Source of the DNA: Sepiola atlantica
Taxonomy: Eukaryota > Mollusca > Cephalopoda > Sepiida > Sepiolidae
Reading direction: 5' to 3'
Length of the DNA stretch: 64,000 bases
Assembly (NCBI GenBank): GCA_963556195.1
Contig: CAUVYP010000244.1
Coordinates: 124,001 to 188,000, forward strand
Notes under the pieces: model-generated
The model's database searches: none
The model's input: the letters and a program-made list of their open reading frames with translations, nothing else
Told to the model about the DNA's origin: nothing
In this document: one piece after another, positions 10,710-22,985 of the stretch
Numbering within the stretch: the first letter of the stretch is position 1
How the letters are laid out: each line of letters begins with the position of its first letter
Program-made: the position numbers and the translations under genes

Positions 10710-12197
10710 TTAGTGCGATTTTAAGTTGATATCGCTTTTGTTTATAACTTCCACATTTATAAGAATTGTGCTCTGAAACTTTGCAGACATTAGCGGACAC
10801 ACATTTTCTACTGAAGTACCAAGTTTCAGAAGTTCAGCTCTTGTACTCCCGGAGATATGTCGATACAAACTGAATACGCAAAACATCAACAAAATTTAGT
10901 GCGATTTTAAGTTGATATCGCTTTTGTTTATAACTTCCACATTTATAAGAATTGTGCTCTGAAACTTTGCAGACATTAGCGGACACACATTTTCTACTGA
11001 AGTACCAAGTTTCAGAAGTTCAGCTCTTGTACTCCCGGAGATATGTCGATACAAACTGAATACGCAAAACATCAACAAAATTTAGTGCGATTTAAAAGGT
11101 ATATCGCTTGTGTTAATAACTTCCACATTTATAAGAATTGTGCTCCGAAACTTTGCAGACATTAGCGGACACACATTTTCTACTGAAGTACCAAGTTTCA
11201 GAAGTTCAGCTCTTGTACTCCCGGAGATATGTCGATACAAACTGAATACGCAAAACATCAACAAAATTTAGTGCGATTTTAAGTTGATATCGCTTTTGTT
11301 TATAACTTCCACATTTATAAGAATTGTGCTCCGAAACTTTGCAGACATTAGCGGACACACATTTTCTACTGAAGTACCAAGTTTCAGAAGTTCAGCTCTT
11401 GTACTCCCGGAGATATGTCGATAAAAACTGAATACGCAAAACATCAACAAAATTTAGTGCGATTTTAAGTTGATATCGCTTTTGTTTATAACTTCCACAT
11501 TTATAAGAATTGTGCTCTGAAACTTTGCAGACATTAGCGGACACACATTTTCTACTGAAGTACCAAGTTTCAGAAGTTCAGCTCTTGTACTCCCGGAGAT
11601 ATGTCGATACAAACTGAATACGCAAAACATCAACAAAATTTAGTGCGATTTAAAAGGTATATCGCTTGTGTTAATAACTTCCACATTTATAAGAATTGTG
11701 CTCCGAAACTTTGCAGACATTAGCGGACACACATTTTCTACTGAAGTACCAAGTTTCAGAAGTTCAGCTCTTGTACTCCCGGAGATATGTCGATACAAAC
11801 TGAATACGCAAAACATCAACAAAATTTAGTGCGATTTTAAGTTGATATCGCTTTTGTTTATAACTTCCACATTTATGAGAATTGTGCTCCGAAACTTTGC
11901 AGACAATAGCGGACACACATTTTCTACTGATGTACGAAGTTTCAGAAGTTCAGCTCTTGTACTCCCGGAGATATGTCGATACAAACTGAATACGCAAAAC
12001 ATAAACAAAATTTAGTGCGATTTAAAGTTGATAGGTCTTTTGTTAATAACTTCCACATTTATAAGAATTGTGCTCCGAAACTTTGCAGACATTAGCGGAC
12101 ACACATTTTCTACTGAAGTACCAAGTTTCAGAAGTTCAGCTCTTGTACTCCCGGAGATATGTCGATACAAACTGAATACGCAAAACATCAACAAAAT
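10710..12197. repeat. 8-monomer HOR A A B D A B E F
   Basis: Starts are at 10710, 10896, 11082, 11268, 11454, 11640, 11826 and 12012. The D unit carries gataaaaac like those at 6618 and 8478. Together with the preceding F'' the nine units mirror 5875-7547 at a spacing of 4649 bp. The fifth unit is a plain A here instead of X. Confidence 0.88.
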
Positions 12198-14057
12198 TTA
12201 GTGCGATTTTAAGTTGATATCGCTTTTGTTTATAACTTCCACATTTATAAGAATTGTGCTCTGAAACTTTGCAGACATTAGCGGACACACATTTTCTACT
12301 GAAGTACCAAGTTTCAGAAGTTCAGCTCTTGTACTCCCGGAGATATGTCGATACAAACTGAATACGCAAAACATCAACAAAATTTAGTGCGATTTTAAGT
12401 TGATATCGCTTTTGTTTATAACTTCCACATTTATAAGAATTGTGCTCTGAAACTTTGCAGACATTAGCGGACACACATTTTCTACTGAAGTACCAAGTTT
12501 CAGAAGTTCAGCTCTTGTACTCCCGGAGATATGTCGATACAAACTGAATACGCAAAACATCAACAAAATTTAGTGCGATTTTAAGTTGATATCGCTTTTG
12601 TTTATAGCTTCCACATTTATAAGAATTGTGCTCCGAAACTTTGCAGACATTAGCGGACACACATTTTCTACTGAAGTACCAAGTTTCAGAAGTTCAGCTC
12701 TTGTACTCCCGGAGATATGTCGATACAAACTGAATACGCAAAACATCAACAAAATTTAGTGCGATTTTAAGTTGATACCGCTTGTGTTTATAACTTCCAC
12801 ATTTATACAAATTGTGCTCTGAAACTTTGCAGACATTAGCGGACACACATTTTCTACTGAAGTACCAAGTTTCAGAAGTTCAGCTCTTGTACTCCCGGAG
12901 ATATGTCGATACAAACTGAATACGCAAAACATCAACAAAATTTAGTGCGATTTAAAAGGTATATCGCTTGTGTTAATAACTTCCACATTTATAAGAATTG
13001 TGCTCCGAAACTTTGCAGACATTAGCGGACACACATTTTCTACTGAAGTACCAAGTTTCAGAAGTTCAGCTCTTGTACTCCCGGAGATATGTCGATACAA
13101 ACTGAATACGCAAAACATCAACAAAATTTAGTGCGATTTTAAGTTGATATCGCTTTTGTTTATAACTTCCACATTTATAAGAATTGTGCTCCGAAACTTT
13201 GCAGACATTAGCGGACACACATTTTCTACTGAAGTACCAAGTTTCAGAAGTTCAGCTCTTGTACTCCCGGAGATATGTCGATACAAACTGAATACGCAAA
13301 ACATCAACAAAATTTAGTGCGATTTTAAGTTGATATCGCTTTTGTTTATAACTTCCACATTTATAAGAATTGTGCTCTGAAACTTTGCAGACATTAGCGG
13401 ACACACATTTTCTACTGAAGTACCAAGTTTCAGAAGTTCAGCTCTTGTACTCCCGGAGATATGTCGATACAAACTGAATACGCAAAACATCAACAAAATT
13501 TAGTGCGATTTAAAAGGTATATCGCTTGCGTTAATAACTTCCACATTTATAAGAATTGTGCTCTGAAACTTTGCAGACATTAGCGGACACACATTTTCTA
13601 CTGAAGTACCAAGTTTCAGAAGTTCAGCTCTTGTACTCCCGGAGATATGTCGATACAAACTGAATACGCAAAACATCAACAAAATTTAGTGCGATTTTAA
13701 GTTGATATCGCTTTTGTTTATAACTTCCACATTTATGAGAATTGTGCTCCGAAACTTTGCAGACAATAGCGGACACACATTTTCTACTGATGTACGAAGT
13801 TTGAGAAGTTCAGCTCTTGTACTTCCGGAGATATGTCGATACAAACTGAATACGCAAAACATAAACAAAATTTAGTGCGATTTAAAGTTGATAGGTCTTT
13901 TGTTAATAACTTCCACATTTATAAGAATTGTGCTCCGAAACTTTGCAGACATTAGCGGACACACATTTTCTACTGAAGTACCAAGTTTCAGAAGTTCAGC
14001 TCTTGTACTCCCGGAGATATGTCGATACAAACTGAATACGCAAAACATCAACAAAAT
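12198..14057. repeat. 10-monomer HOR A A G C B D A B' E F
   Basis: Units start at 12198, 12384, 12570, 12756, 12942, 13128, 13314, 13500, 13686 and 13872. The C unit has gataccgc. B' (13500) has gcttgcgtt plus ctctgaaac, an unusual B with an A-like 3' part. The E unit has tttgagaag and cttccgg. The last seven units are duplicated immediately downstream. Confidence 0.9.
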
Positions 14058-15359
14058 TTAGTGCGATTTTAAGTTGATACCGCTTGTGTTTATAACTTCC
14101 ACATTTATACAAATTGTGCTCTGAAACTTTGCAGACATTAGCGGACACACATTTTCTACTGAAGTACCAAGTTTCAGAAGTTCAGCTCTTGTACTCCCGG
14201 AGATATGTCGATACAAACTGAATACGCAAAACATCAACAAAATTTAGTGCGATTTAAAAGGTATATCGCTTGTGTTAATAACTTCCACATTTATAAGAAT
14301 TGTGCTCCGAAACTTTGCAGACATTAGCGGACACACATTTTCTACTGAAGTACCAAGTTTCAGAAGTTCAGCTCTTGTACTCCCGGAGATATGTCGATAC
14401 AAACTGAATACGCAAAACATCAACAAAATTTAGTGCGATTTTAAGTTGATATCGCTTTTGTTTATAACTTCCACATTTATAAGAATTGTGCTCCGAAACT
14501 TTGCAGACATTAGCGGACACACATTTTCTACTGAAGTACCAAGTTTCAGAAGTTCAGCTCTTGTACTCCCGGAGATATGTCGATACAAACTGAATACGCA
14601 AAACATCAACAAAATTTAGTGCGATTTTAAGTTGATATCGCTTTTGTTTATAACTTCCACATTTATAAGAATTGTGCTCTGAAACTTTGCAGACATTAGC
14701 GGACACACATTTTCTACTGAAGTACCAAGTTTCAGAAGTTCAGCTCTTGTACTCCCGGAGATATGTCGATACAAACTGAATACGCAAAACATCAACAAAA
14801 TTTAGTGCGATTTAAAAGGTATATCGCTTGCGTTAATAACTTCCACATTTATAAGAATTGTGCTCTGAAACTTTGCAGACATTAGCGGACACACATTTTC
14901 TACTGAAGTACCAAGTTTCAGAAGTTCAGCTCTTGTACTCCCGGAGATATGTCGATACAAACTGAATACGCAAAACATCAACAAAATTTAGTGCGATTTT
15001 AAGTTGATATCGCTTTTGTTTATAACTTCCACATTTATGAGAATTGTGCTCCGAAACTTTGCAGACAATAGCGGACACACATTTTCTACTGATGTACGAA
15101 GTTTGAGAAGTTCAGCTCTTGTACTTCCGGAGATATGTCGATACAAACTGAATACGCAAAACATAAACAAAATTTAGTGCGATTTAAAGTTGATAGGTCT
15201 TTTGTTAATAACTTCCACATTTATAAGAATTGTGCTCCGAAACTTTGCAGACATTAGCGGACACACATTTTCTACTGAAGTACCAAGTTTCAGAAGTTCA
15301 GCTCTTGTACTCCCGGAGATATGTCGATACAAACTGAATACGCAAAACATCAACAAAAT
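14058..15359. repeat. 7-monomer tandem duplicate C B D A B' E F (1302 bp)
   Basis: It repeats 12756-14057 with the same linked markers: gataccgc in C, gcttgcgtt with ctctgaaac in B', and tttgagaag in E. Because of the duplication, F (13872) is followed here by C instead of the usual A. Confidence 0.93.
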
Positions 15360-17777
15360 TTAGTGCGATTTTAAGTTGATATCGCTTTTGTTTATAACTT
15401 CCACATTTATAAGAATTGTGCTCTGAAACTTTGCAGACATTAGCGGACACACAATTTCTACTGAAGTACCAAGTTTCAGAAGTTCAGCTCTTGTACTCCC
15501 GGAGATATGTCGATACAAACTGAATACGCAAAACATCAACAAAATTTAGTGCGATTTAAAAGGTATATCGCTTGTGTTAATAACTTCCACATTTATAAGA
15601 ATTGTGCTCCGAAACTTTGCAGACATTAGCGGACACACATTTTCTACTGAAGTACCAAGTTTCAGAAGTTCAGCTCTTGTACTCCCGGAGATATGTCGAT
15701 ACAAACTGAATACGCAAAACATCAACAAAATTTAGTGCGATTTTAAGTTGATATCGCTTGTGTTTATAACTTCCACATTTATAAGAATTGTGCTCTGAAA
15801 CTTTGCAGACCTTAGCGGACACACATTTTCTACTGAAGTACCAAGTTTCAGAAGTTCAGCTCTTGTACTCCCGAAGATATGTCGATACAAACTGAATACG
15901 CAAAACATCAACAAAATTTAGTGCGATTTAAAAGGTATATCGCTTGTGTTAATAACTTCCACATTTATAAGAATTGTGCTCCGAAACTTTGCAGACATTA
16001 GCGGACACACATTTTCTACTGAAGTACCAAGTTTCAGAAGTTCAGCTCTTGTACTCCCGGAGATATGTCGATACAAACTGAATACGCAAAACATCAACAA
16101 AATTTAGTGCGATTTTAAGTTGATATCGCTGTTGTTTATAACTTCCACATTTATGAGAATTGTGCTCCGAAACTTTGCAGACAATAGCGGACACACATTT
16201 TCTACTGATGTACGAAGTTTCAGAAGTTCAGCTCTTGTACTCCCGGAGATATGTCGATACAAACTGAATACGCAAAACATAAACAAAATTTAGTGCGATT
16301 TAAAGTTGATAGGTCTTTTGTTAATAACTTCCACATTTATAAGAATTGTGCTCCGAAACTTTGCAGACATTAGCGGACACACATTTTCTACTGAAGTACC
16401 AAGTTTCAGAAGTTCAGCTCTTGTACTCCCGGAGATATGTCGATACAAACTGAATACGCAAAACATCAACAAAATTTAGTGCGATTTTAAGTTGATATCG
16501 CTTTTGTTTATAACTTCCACATTTATAAGAATTGTGCTCTGAAACTTTGCAGACATTAGCGGACACACATTTTCTACTGAAGTACCAAGTTTCAGAAGTT
16601 CAGCTCTTGTACTCCCGGAGATATGTCGATACAAACTGAATACGCAAAACATCAACAAAATTTAGTGCGATTTTAAGTTGATATCGCTTTTGTTTATAAC
16701 TTCCACATTTATAAGAATTGTGCTCTGAAACTTTGCAGACATTAGCGGACACACATTTTCTACTGAAGTACCAAGTTTCAGAAGTTCAGCTCTTGTACTC
16801 CCGGAGATATGTCGATACAAACTGAATACGCAAAACATCAACAAAATTTAGTGCGATTTTAAGTTGATATCGCTTTTGTTTATAGCTTCCACATTTATAA
16901 GAATTGTGCTCCGAAACTTTGCAGACATTAGCGGACACACATTTTCTACTGAAGTACCAAGTTTCAGAAGTTCAGCTCTTGTACTCCCGGAGATATGTCG
17001 ATACAAACTGAATACGCAAAACATCAACAAAATTTAGTGCGATTTTAAGTTGATATCGCTTGTGTTTATAACTTCCACATTTATACAAATTGTGCTCTGA
17101 AACTTTGCAGACATTAGCGGACACACATTTTCTACTGAAGTACCAAGTTTCAGAAGTTCAGCTCTTGTACTCCCGGAGATATGTCGATACAAACTGAATA
17201 CGCAAAACATCAACAAAATTTAGTGCGATTTAAAAGGTATATCGCTTGCGTTAATAACTTCCACATTTATAAGAATTGTGCTCCGAAACTTTGCAGACAT
17301 TAGCGGACACACATTTTCTACTGAAGTACCAAGTTTCAGAAGTTCAGCTCTTGTACTCCCGGAGATATGTCGATACAAACTGAATACGCAAAACATCAAC
17401 AAAATTTAGTGCGATTTTAAGTTGATATCGCTTTTGTTTATAACTTCCACATTTATGAGAATTGTGCTCCGAAACTTTGCAGACAATAGCGGACACACAT
17501 TTTCTACTGATGTACGAAGTTTGAGAAGTTCAGCTCTTGTACTTCCGGAGATATGTCGATACAAACTGAATACGCAAAACATAAACAAAATTTAGTGCGA
17601 TTTAAAGTTGATAGGTCTTTTGTTAATAACTTCCACATTTATAAGAATTGTGCTCCGAAACTTTGCAGACATTAGCGGACACACATTTTCTACTGAAGTA
17701 CCAAGTTTCAGAAGTTCAGCTCTTGTACTCCCGGAGATATGTCGATACAAACTGAATACGCAAAACATCAACAAAAT
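15360..17777. repeat. 13-monomer HOR (A B H B E F A A G C B E F)
   Basis: First of four consecutive variants of one HOR. Starts run from 15360 to 17592 in 186-bp steps. Markers shared with the following copies are acacaattt in the first A (instead of acacatttt), cccgaag in H and gctgttgttt in E. The B at 17220 has gcttgcgtt. Compared with the later 16-mers it lacks the three units D A B before the second E-F. Confidence 0.92.
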
Positions 17778-20009
17778 TTAGTGCGATTTTAAGTTGATAT
17801 CGCTTTTGTTTATAACTTCCACATTTATAAGAATTGTGCTCTGAAACTTTGCAGACATTAGCGGACACACAATTTCTACTGAAGTACCAAGTTTCAGAAG
17901 TTCAGCTCTTGTACTCCCGGAGATATGTCGATACAAACTGAATACGCAAAACATCAACAAAATTTAGTGCGATTTAAAAGGTATATCGCTTGTGTTAATA
18001 ACTTCCACATTTATAAGAATTGTGCTCCGAAACTTTGCAGACATTAGCGGACACACATTTTCTACTGAAGTACCAAGTTTCAGAAGTTCAGCTCTTGTAC
18101 TCCCGGAGATATGTCGATACAAACTGAATACGCAAAACATCAACAAAATTTAGTGCGATTTTAAGTTGATATCGCTTGTGTTTATAACTTCCACATTTAT
18201 AAGAATTGTGCTCTGAAACTTTGCAGACCTTAGCGGACACACATTTTCTACTGAAGTACCAAGTTTCAGAAGTTCAGCTCTTGTACTCCCGAAGATATGT
18301 CGATACAAACTGAATACGCAAAACATCAACAAAATTTAGTGCGATTTAAAAGGTATATCGCTTGTGTTAATAACTTCCACATTTATAAGAATTGTGCTCC
18401 GAAACTTTGCAGACATTAGCGGACACACATTTTCTACTGAAGTACCAAGTTTCAGAAGTTCAGCTCTTGTACTCCCGGAGATATGTCGATACAAACTGAA
18501 TACGCAAAACATCAACAAAATTTAGTGCGATTTTAAGTTGATATCGCTGTTGTTTATAACTTCCACATTTATGAGAATTGTGCTCCGAAACTTTGCAGAC
18601 AATAGCGGACACACATTTTCTACTGATGTACGAAGTTTCAGAAGTTCAGCTCTTGTACTCCCGGAGATATGTCGATACAAACTGAATACGCAAAACATCA
18701 ACAAAATTTAGTGCGATTTAAAGTTGATAGGTCTTTTGTTAATAACTTCCACATTTATAAGAATTGTGCTCCGAAACTTTGCAGACATTAGCGGACACAC
18801 ATTTTCTACTGAAGTACCAAGTTTCAGAAGTTCAGCTCTTGTACTCCCGGAGATATGTCGATACAAACTGAATACGCAAAACATCAACAAAATTTAGTGC
18901 GATTTTAAGTTGATATCGCTTTTGTTTATAACTTCCACATTTATAAGAATTGTGCTCTGAAACTTTGCAGACATTAGCGGACACACATTTTCTACTGAAG
19001 TACCAAGTTTCAGAAGTTCAGCTCTTGTACTCCCGGAGATATGTCGATACAAACTGAATACGCAAAACATCAACAAAATTTAGTGCGATTTTAAGTTGAT
19101 ATCGCTTTTGTTTATAGCTTCCACATTTATAAGAATTGTGCTCCGAAACTTTGCAGACATTAGCGGACACACATTTTCTACTGAAGTACCAAGTTTCAGA
19201 AGTTCAGCTCTTGTACTCCCGGAGATATGTCGATACAAACTGAATACGCAAAACATCAACAAAATTTAGTGCGATTTTAAGTTGATATCGCTTGTGTTTA
19301 TAACTTCCACATTTATACAAATTGTGCTCTGAAACTTTGCAGACATTAGCGGACACACATTTTCTACTGAAGTACCAAGTTTCAGAAGTTCAGCTCTTGT
19401 ACTCCCGGAGATATGTCGATACAAACTGAATACGCAAAACATCAACAAAATTTAGTGCGATTTAAAAGGTATATCGCTTGCGTTAATAACTTCCACATTT
19501 ATAAGAATTGTGCTCCGAAACTTTGCAGACATTAGCGGACACACATTTTCTACTGAAGTACCAAGTTTCAGAAGTTCAGCTCTTGTACTCCCGGAGATAT
19601 GTCGATACAAACTGAATACGCAAAACATCAACAAAATTTAGTGCGATTTTAAGTTGATATCGCTTTTGTTTATAACTTCCACATTTATGAGAATTGTGCT
19701 CCGAAACTTTGCAGACAATAGCGGACACACATTTTCTACTGATGTACGAAGTTTGAGAAGTTCAGCTCTTGTACTTCCGGAGATATGTCGATACAAACTG
19801 AATACGCAAAACATAAACAAAATTTAGTGCGATTTAAAGTTGATAGGTCTTTTGTTAATAACTTCCACATTTATAAGAATTGTGCTCCGAAACTTTGCAG
19901 ACATTAGCGGACACACATTTTCTACTGAAGTACCAAGTTTCAGAAGTTCAGCTCTTGTACTCCCGGAGATATGTCGATACAAACTGAATACGCAAAACAT
20001 CAACAAAAT
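17778..20009. repeat. 12-monomer HOR (A B H B E F A G C B E F)
   Basis: Same markers as the preceding 13-mer (acacaattt, cccgaag, gctgttgttt, gcttgcgtt), with one A of the A-A pair missing. The length difference is exactly one monomer. The E at 18522 ends in catcaac rather than cataaac. Confidence 0.92.
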
Positions 20010-22985
20010 TTAGTGCGATTTTAAGTTGATATCGCTTTTGTTTATAACTTCCACATTTATAAGAATTGTGCTCTGAAACTTTGCAGACATTAGCGGACAC
20101 ACAATTTCTACTGAAGTACCAAGTTTCAGAAGTTCAGCTCTTGTACTCCCGGAGATATGTCGATACAAACTGAATACGCAAAACATCAACAAAATTTAGT
20201 GCGATTTAAAAGGTATATCGCTTGGGTTAATAACTTCCACATTTATAAGAATTGTGCTCCGAAACTTTGCAGACATTAGCGGACACACATTTTCTACTGA
20301 AGTACCAAGTTTCAGAAGTTCAGCTCTTGTACTCCCGGAGATATGTCGATACAAACTGAATACGCAAAACATCAACAAAATTTAGTGCGATTTTAAGTTG
20401 ATATCGCTTGTGTTTATAACTTCCACATTTATAAGAATTGTGCTCTGAAACTTTGCAGACCTTAGCGGACACACATTTTCTACTGAAGTACCAAGTTTCA
20501 GAAGTTCAGCTCTTGTACTCCCGAAGATATGTCGATACAAACTGAATACGCAAAACATCAACAAAATTTAGTGCGATTTAAAAGGTATATCGCTTGTGTT
20601 AATAACTTCCACATTTATAAGAATTGTGCTCCGAAACTTTGCAGACATTAGCGGACACACATTTTCTACTGAAGTACCAAGTTTCAGAAGTTCAGCTCTT
20701 GTACTCCCGGAGATATGTCGATACAAACTGAATACGCAAAACATCAACAAAATTTAGTGCGATTTTAAGTTGATATCGCTGTTGTTTATAACTTCCACAT
20801 TTATGAGAATTGTGCTCCGAAACTTTGCAGACAATAGCGGACACACATTTTCTACTGATGTACGAAGTTTCAGAAGTTCAGCTCTTGTACTCCCGGAGAT
20901 ATGTCGATACAAACTGAATACGCAAAACATAAACAAAATTTAGTGCGATTTAAAGTTGATAGGTCTTTTGTTAATAACTTCCACATTTATAAGAATTGTG
21001 CTCCGAAACTTTGCAGACATTAGCGGACACACATTTTCTACTGAAGTACCAAGTTTCAGAAGTTCAGCTCTTGTACTCCCGGAGATATGTCGATACAAAC
21101 TGAATACGCAAAACATCAACAAAATTTAGTGCGATTTTAAGTTGATATCGCTTTTGTTTATAACTTCCACATTTATAAGAATTGTGCTCTGAAACTTTGC
21201 AGACATTAGCGGACACACATTTTCTACTGAAGTACCAAGTTTCAGAAGTTCAGCTCTTGTACTCCCGGAGATATGTCGATACAAACTGAATACGCAAAAC
21301 ATCAACAAAATTTAGTGCGATTTTAAGTTGATATCGCTTTTGTTTATAACTTCCACATTTATAAGAATTGTGCTCTGAAACTTTGCAGACATTAGCGGAC
21401 ACACATTTTCTACTGAAGTACCAAGTTTCAGAAGTTCAGCTCTTGTACTCCCGGAGATATGTCGATACAAACTGAATACGCAAAACATCAACAAAATTTA
21501 GTGCGATTTTAAGTTGATATCGCTTTTGTTTATAGCTTCCACATTTATAAGAATTGTGCTCCGAAACTTTGCAGACATTAGCGGACACACATTTTCTACT
21601 GAAGTACCAAGTTTCAGAAGTTCAGCTCTTGTACTCCCGGAGATATGTCGATACAAACTGAATACGCAAAACATCAACAAAATTTAGTGCGATTTTAAGT
21701 TGATATCGCTTGTGTTTATAACTTCCACATTTATACAAATTGTGCTCTGAAACTTTGCAGACATTAGCGGACACACATTTTCTACTGAAGTACCAAGTTT
21801 CAGAAGTTCAGCTCTTGTACTCCCGGAGATATGTCGATACAAACTGAATACGCAAAACATCAACAAAATTTAGTGCGATTTAAAAGGTATATCGCTTGTG
21901 TTAATAACTTCCACATTTATAAGAATTGTGCTCCGAAACTTTGCAGACATTAGCGGACACACATTTTCTACTGAAGTACCAAGTTTCAGAAGTTCAGCTC
22001 TTGTACTCCCGGAGATATGTCGATACAAACTGAATACGCAAATCATCAACAAAATTTAGTGCGATTTTAAGTTGATATCGCTTTTGTTTATAACTTCCAC
22101 ATTTATAAGAATTGTGCTCCGAAACTTTGCAGACATTAGCGGACACACATTTTCTACTGAAGTACCAAGTTTCAGAAGTTCAGCTCTTGTACTCCCGGAG
22201 ATATGTCGATACAAACTGAATACGCAAAACATCAACAAAATTTAGTGCGATTTTAAGTTGATATCGCTTTTGTTTATAACTTCCACATTTATAAGAATTG
22301 TGCTCTGAAACTTTGCAGACATTAGCGGACACACATTTTCTACTGAAGTACCAAGTTTCAGAAGTTCAGCTCTTGTACTCCCGGAGATATGTCGATACAA
22401 ACTGAATACGCAAAACATCAACAAAATTTAGTGCGATTTAAAAGGTATATCGCTTGTGTTAATAACTTCCACATTTATAAGAATTGTGCTCCGAAACTTT
22501 GCAGACATTAGCGGACACACATTTTCTACTGAAGTACCAAGTTTCAGAAGTTCAGCTCTTGTACTCCCGGAGATATGTCGATACAAACTGAATACGCAAA
22601 ACATCAACAAAATTTAGTGCGATTTTAAGTTGATATCGCTTTTGTTTATAACTTCCACATTTATGAGAATTGTGCTCCGAAACTTTGCAGACAATAGCGG
22701 ACACACATTTTCTACTGATGTACGAAGTTTGAGAAGTTCAGCTCTAGTACTTCCGGAGATATGTCGATACAAACTGAATACGCAACACATAAACAAAATT
22801 TAGTGCGATTTAAAGTTGATAGGTCTTTTGTTTATAACTTCCACATTTATAAGAATTGTGCTCCGAAACTTTGCAGACATTAGCGGACACACATTTTCTA
22901 CTGAAGTACCAAGTTTCAGAAGTTCAGCTCTTGTACTCCCGGAGATATGTCGATACAAACTGAATACGCAAAACATCAACAAAAT
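20010..22985. repeat. 16-monomer HOR, copy 1 (2976 bp)
   Basis: The order is A B H B E F A A G C B D A B E F. It shares acacaattt, cccgaag and gctgttgttt with the 13- and 12-mers, and has its own markers gcttgggtt (20196), aaatcatcaac (21870) and gctctagtac with caacacat (22614). The last F (22800) has gtttataac where F normally has gttaataac. Confidence 0.93.
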
